Source of the DNA: Paenibacillus ihuae
Lineage (GTDB): Bacteria > Bacillota > Bacilli > Paenibacillales > Paenibacillaceae
Length of the DNA: 32,506 bases
Assembly (NCBI RefSeq): GCF_001368795.1
Contig: NZ_LN831198.1
Coordinates: 2,885,596 to 2,918,101 of the forward strand
Direction of reading: 5' to 3'
This document shows positions 31,492 to 32,506 of this stretch, piece by piece. Position numbers and translations under genes: made by a program. The notes below the pieces were generated by a model. That model was not told where the DNA came from, searched no databases, and was given only the letters and a program-made list of their open reading frames with translations. Position 1 is the first letter of the stretch, and each line of letters begins with the position of its first letter.

Positions 31492-32448
31492 TCAAAGTAT
31501 GCCCTCAAAACGGCGGGAGATAATCTCACGTATTTTCACAAGATTCTCCGAATAATTCTGTTCATTAAAATCTTCAATCCACTGGATTTCCTTCATATGA
31601 CGGAACCAGGACAGCTGTCTTTTGGCGAACCGGCGGGTATCGCGTTTGAGAAGTGTAACTGCCTCTTCCTGCGTCAGCTCTCCAGCCAGATAAGCCGCTA
31701 TTTCCTTATAACCCAGGCCCTGCATCGATACCAGGCTTCTATTGTAGCCCTTATTCAGCAGCCCTTGCACTTCTTGGATTAACCCCTGTTCCAGCATCTG
31801 GTCAATACGGTCCTCAATACGCTTATACAGGATCTTCCGGTCCATAGTCAGACCTATAAGACACAGCTCGTAGGGGGATTCCTTCTTCTGATCTGCCTGG
31901 GCAGCGGAAAGAGTGACCTTGGTCTGGTGATGTATTTCCAGCGCGCGGATAATCCGGCGGCGGTCATTAGGATGCAGCCGGGCAGCACTAGCAGGGTCCA
32001 CTGCAGCAAGCCGGGCATGCAATGCCTCTGCCCCGTGCTCTTCTGCAAACGCATCCTGCTCACTCCGGAACGCCTCATCCGCAACCGCCTCAGAAAAGCG
32101 GAACCCGTAGCACAGAGACTCAATATACAGCCCCGTTCCGCCAACAATAAAGGGCAGCTTACCTCTGGCGCTGATCTCTTCTATCAGCCTTTTGCCCTGC
32201 TCCTGAAATTCTGCAGCCGAATAGGCATCCTCAGGATCATGAATATCGATCAGATGATGGGGAATGCCTTTCATTTCAGCGGTGGTGATCTTAGCTGTGC
32301 CGATGTCCATACCGCGATACACCTGCATAGAATCTCCAGATATGATTTCGGCATTATAAGCCGCCGCCAGCTCCAGGCTCAGCCTGGTTTTACCGACTGC
32401 AGTCGGCCCCAGCAGCACCAGTACTTTATGTTTAGCCTCAGTTGTCAA
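31492..32448 (-). CDS. miaA: tRNA dimethylallyltransferase
   Basis: 318 aa. Transfers dimethylallyl from DMAPP to N6 of A37 in tRNAs reading UNN codons. The P-loop GPTAVGKT is at 14-21, followed by AEIISGDSMQVYRGMDIGTA with the catalytic aspartate, the substrate loop GIPHHLIDI, GGTGLYIESL and the C-terminal TRRFAKRQLSWFR. The length matches the family. The start is TTG 32448 (MTTEAKHKVL), with GGGGTGA 6 nt upstream; it overlaps the stop of the upstream partial gene by 11 nt, so translation is coupled. Confidence 0.95.
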   Translation of the reverse strand: MTTEAKHKVLVLLGPTAVGKTRLSLELAAAYNAEIISGDSMQVYRGMDIGTAKITTAEMKGIPHHLIDIHDPEDAYSAAEFQEQGKRLIEEISARGKLPFIVGGTGLYIESLCYGFRFSEAVADEAFRSEQDAFAEEHGAEALHARLAAVDPASAARLHPNDRRRIIRALEIHHQTKVTLSAAQADQKKESPYELCLIGLTMDRKILYKRIEDRIDQMLEQGLIQEVQGLLNKGYNRSLVSMQGLGYKEIAAYLAGELTQEEAVTLLKRDTRRFAKRQLSWFRHMKEIQWIEDFNEQNYSENLVKIREIISRRFEGIL

Positions 32449-32506
32449 TCTGTATCACCCCGTACGATATTTTAGCGCTCCCCCGGAGCAGCTCCTCAAA
32501 ACCAAG
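32438..32506 (-). CDS. 3' end of the gene upstream of miaA (partial)
   Basis: The last 22 codons, LGFEELLRGSAKISYGVIQI then DN and TGA at 32440-32438, open to the window edge. The ELLRGSAKISYG ending resembles the C-terminus of RsmJ/DUF548-type class I SAM-dependent methyltransferases often found between mutL and miaA in Paenibacillus; this is inference from a short tail. It overlaps miaA by 11 nt. Confidence 0.6.
   Translation of the reverse strand, partial: LGFEELLRGSAKISYGVIQIDN

Overview
This window is a chromosomal segment of a low- to mid-GC, endospore-forming Firmicute, most probably Paenibacillus. The assignment rests on gene content and order: miaA-hfq, spoVK-hflX-ynbB-glnR-glnA and lexA/yneA/ynzC follow the backbone order known from Bacillus subtilis, while the protein sequences, the GTG/TTG starts, the long glycine/asparagine-rich PBP tail and the lineage-specific small genes fit Paenibacillus. 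No rRNA, tRNA, CRISPR array, insertion sequence or prophage module is visible. Almost all genes lie on the minus strand. The exceptions are lexA, an L,D-transpeptidase, a Nudix hydrolase and one small ORF.

Left part (1-9.6 kb): a truncated YfmM-type ABC-F ATPase and a soluble Ser/Thr kinase fused to a degenerate ParA/MinD-like domain. Next comes a tightly packed minus-strand operon that reads, in transcription order, NagD-type HAD phosphatase, Fpg-like glycosylase, endonuclease IV (nfo), cREC-type receiver-like protein, thioredoxin-like protein, YlmA-type ABC ATPase and RlmM-like rRNA methyltransferase. Most junctions overlap or are 0-3 nt apart. Ribonuclease Z follows as a separate gene.

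Middle part (9.6-19.9 kb): cobalamin-dependent methionine synthase metH with its own terminator, a YtkA/FixH-like lipoprotein, and a HAD hydrolase with a two-TM protein. The SOS region has lexA divergent from yneA, with ynzC beyond. The yneA-lexA intergenic region carries four LexA-box-like palindromes, one placed exactly between the -35 and -10 of yneA. A fifth similar palindrome precedes the adjacent L,D-transpeptidase. After that comes an accessory patch of small unknown genes: a three-gene minus operon, a Cse60-like gene with an overlapping 31-codon membrane ORF, and a 41-codon plus-strand ORF. A GNAT acetyltransferase closes the patch.

Right part (20-32.5 kb): glnRA with a perfect GlnR box and a good sigma-A promoter, a Nudix hydrolase, a 51-aa membrane protein, ynbB, hflX, spoVK, a YdcF-family protein, a DUF402 protein, a class A PBP with an FnIII domain and Gly/Asn repeat tail, hfq, miaA, and the last codons of a gene upstream of miaA.

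I see no convincing new multi-gene defence or mobile system. The most unusual items are the kinase-ParA-like fusion, an Fpg paralogue that has lost a zinc cysteine and the Lys57 position, the possible extension of the SOS regulon to a cell-wall L,D-transpeptidase, and the unassigned small-gene operon at 17.4-18.2 kb.
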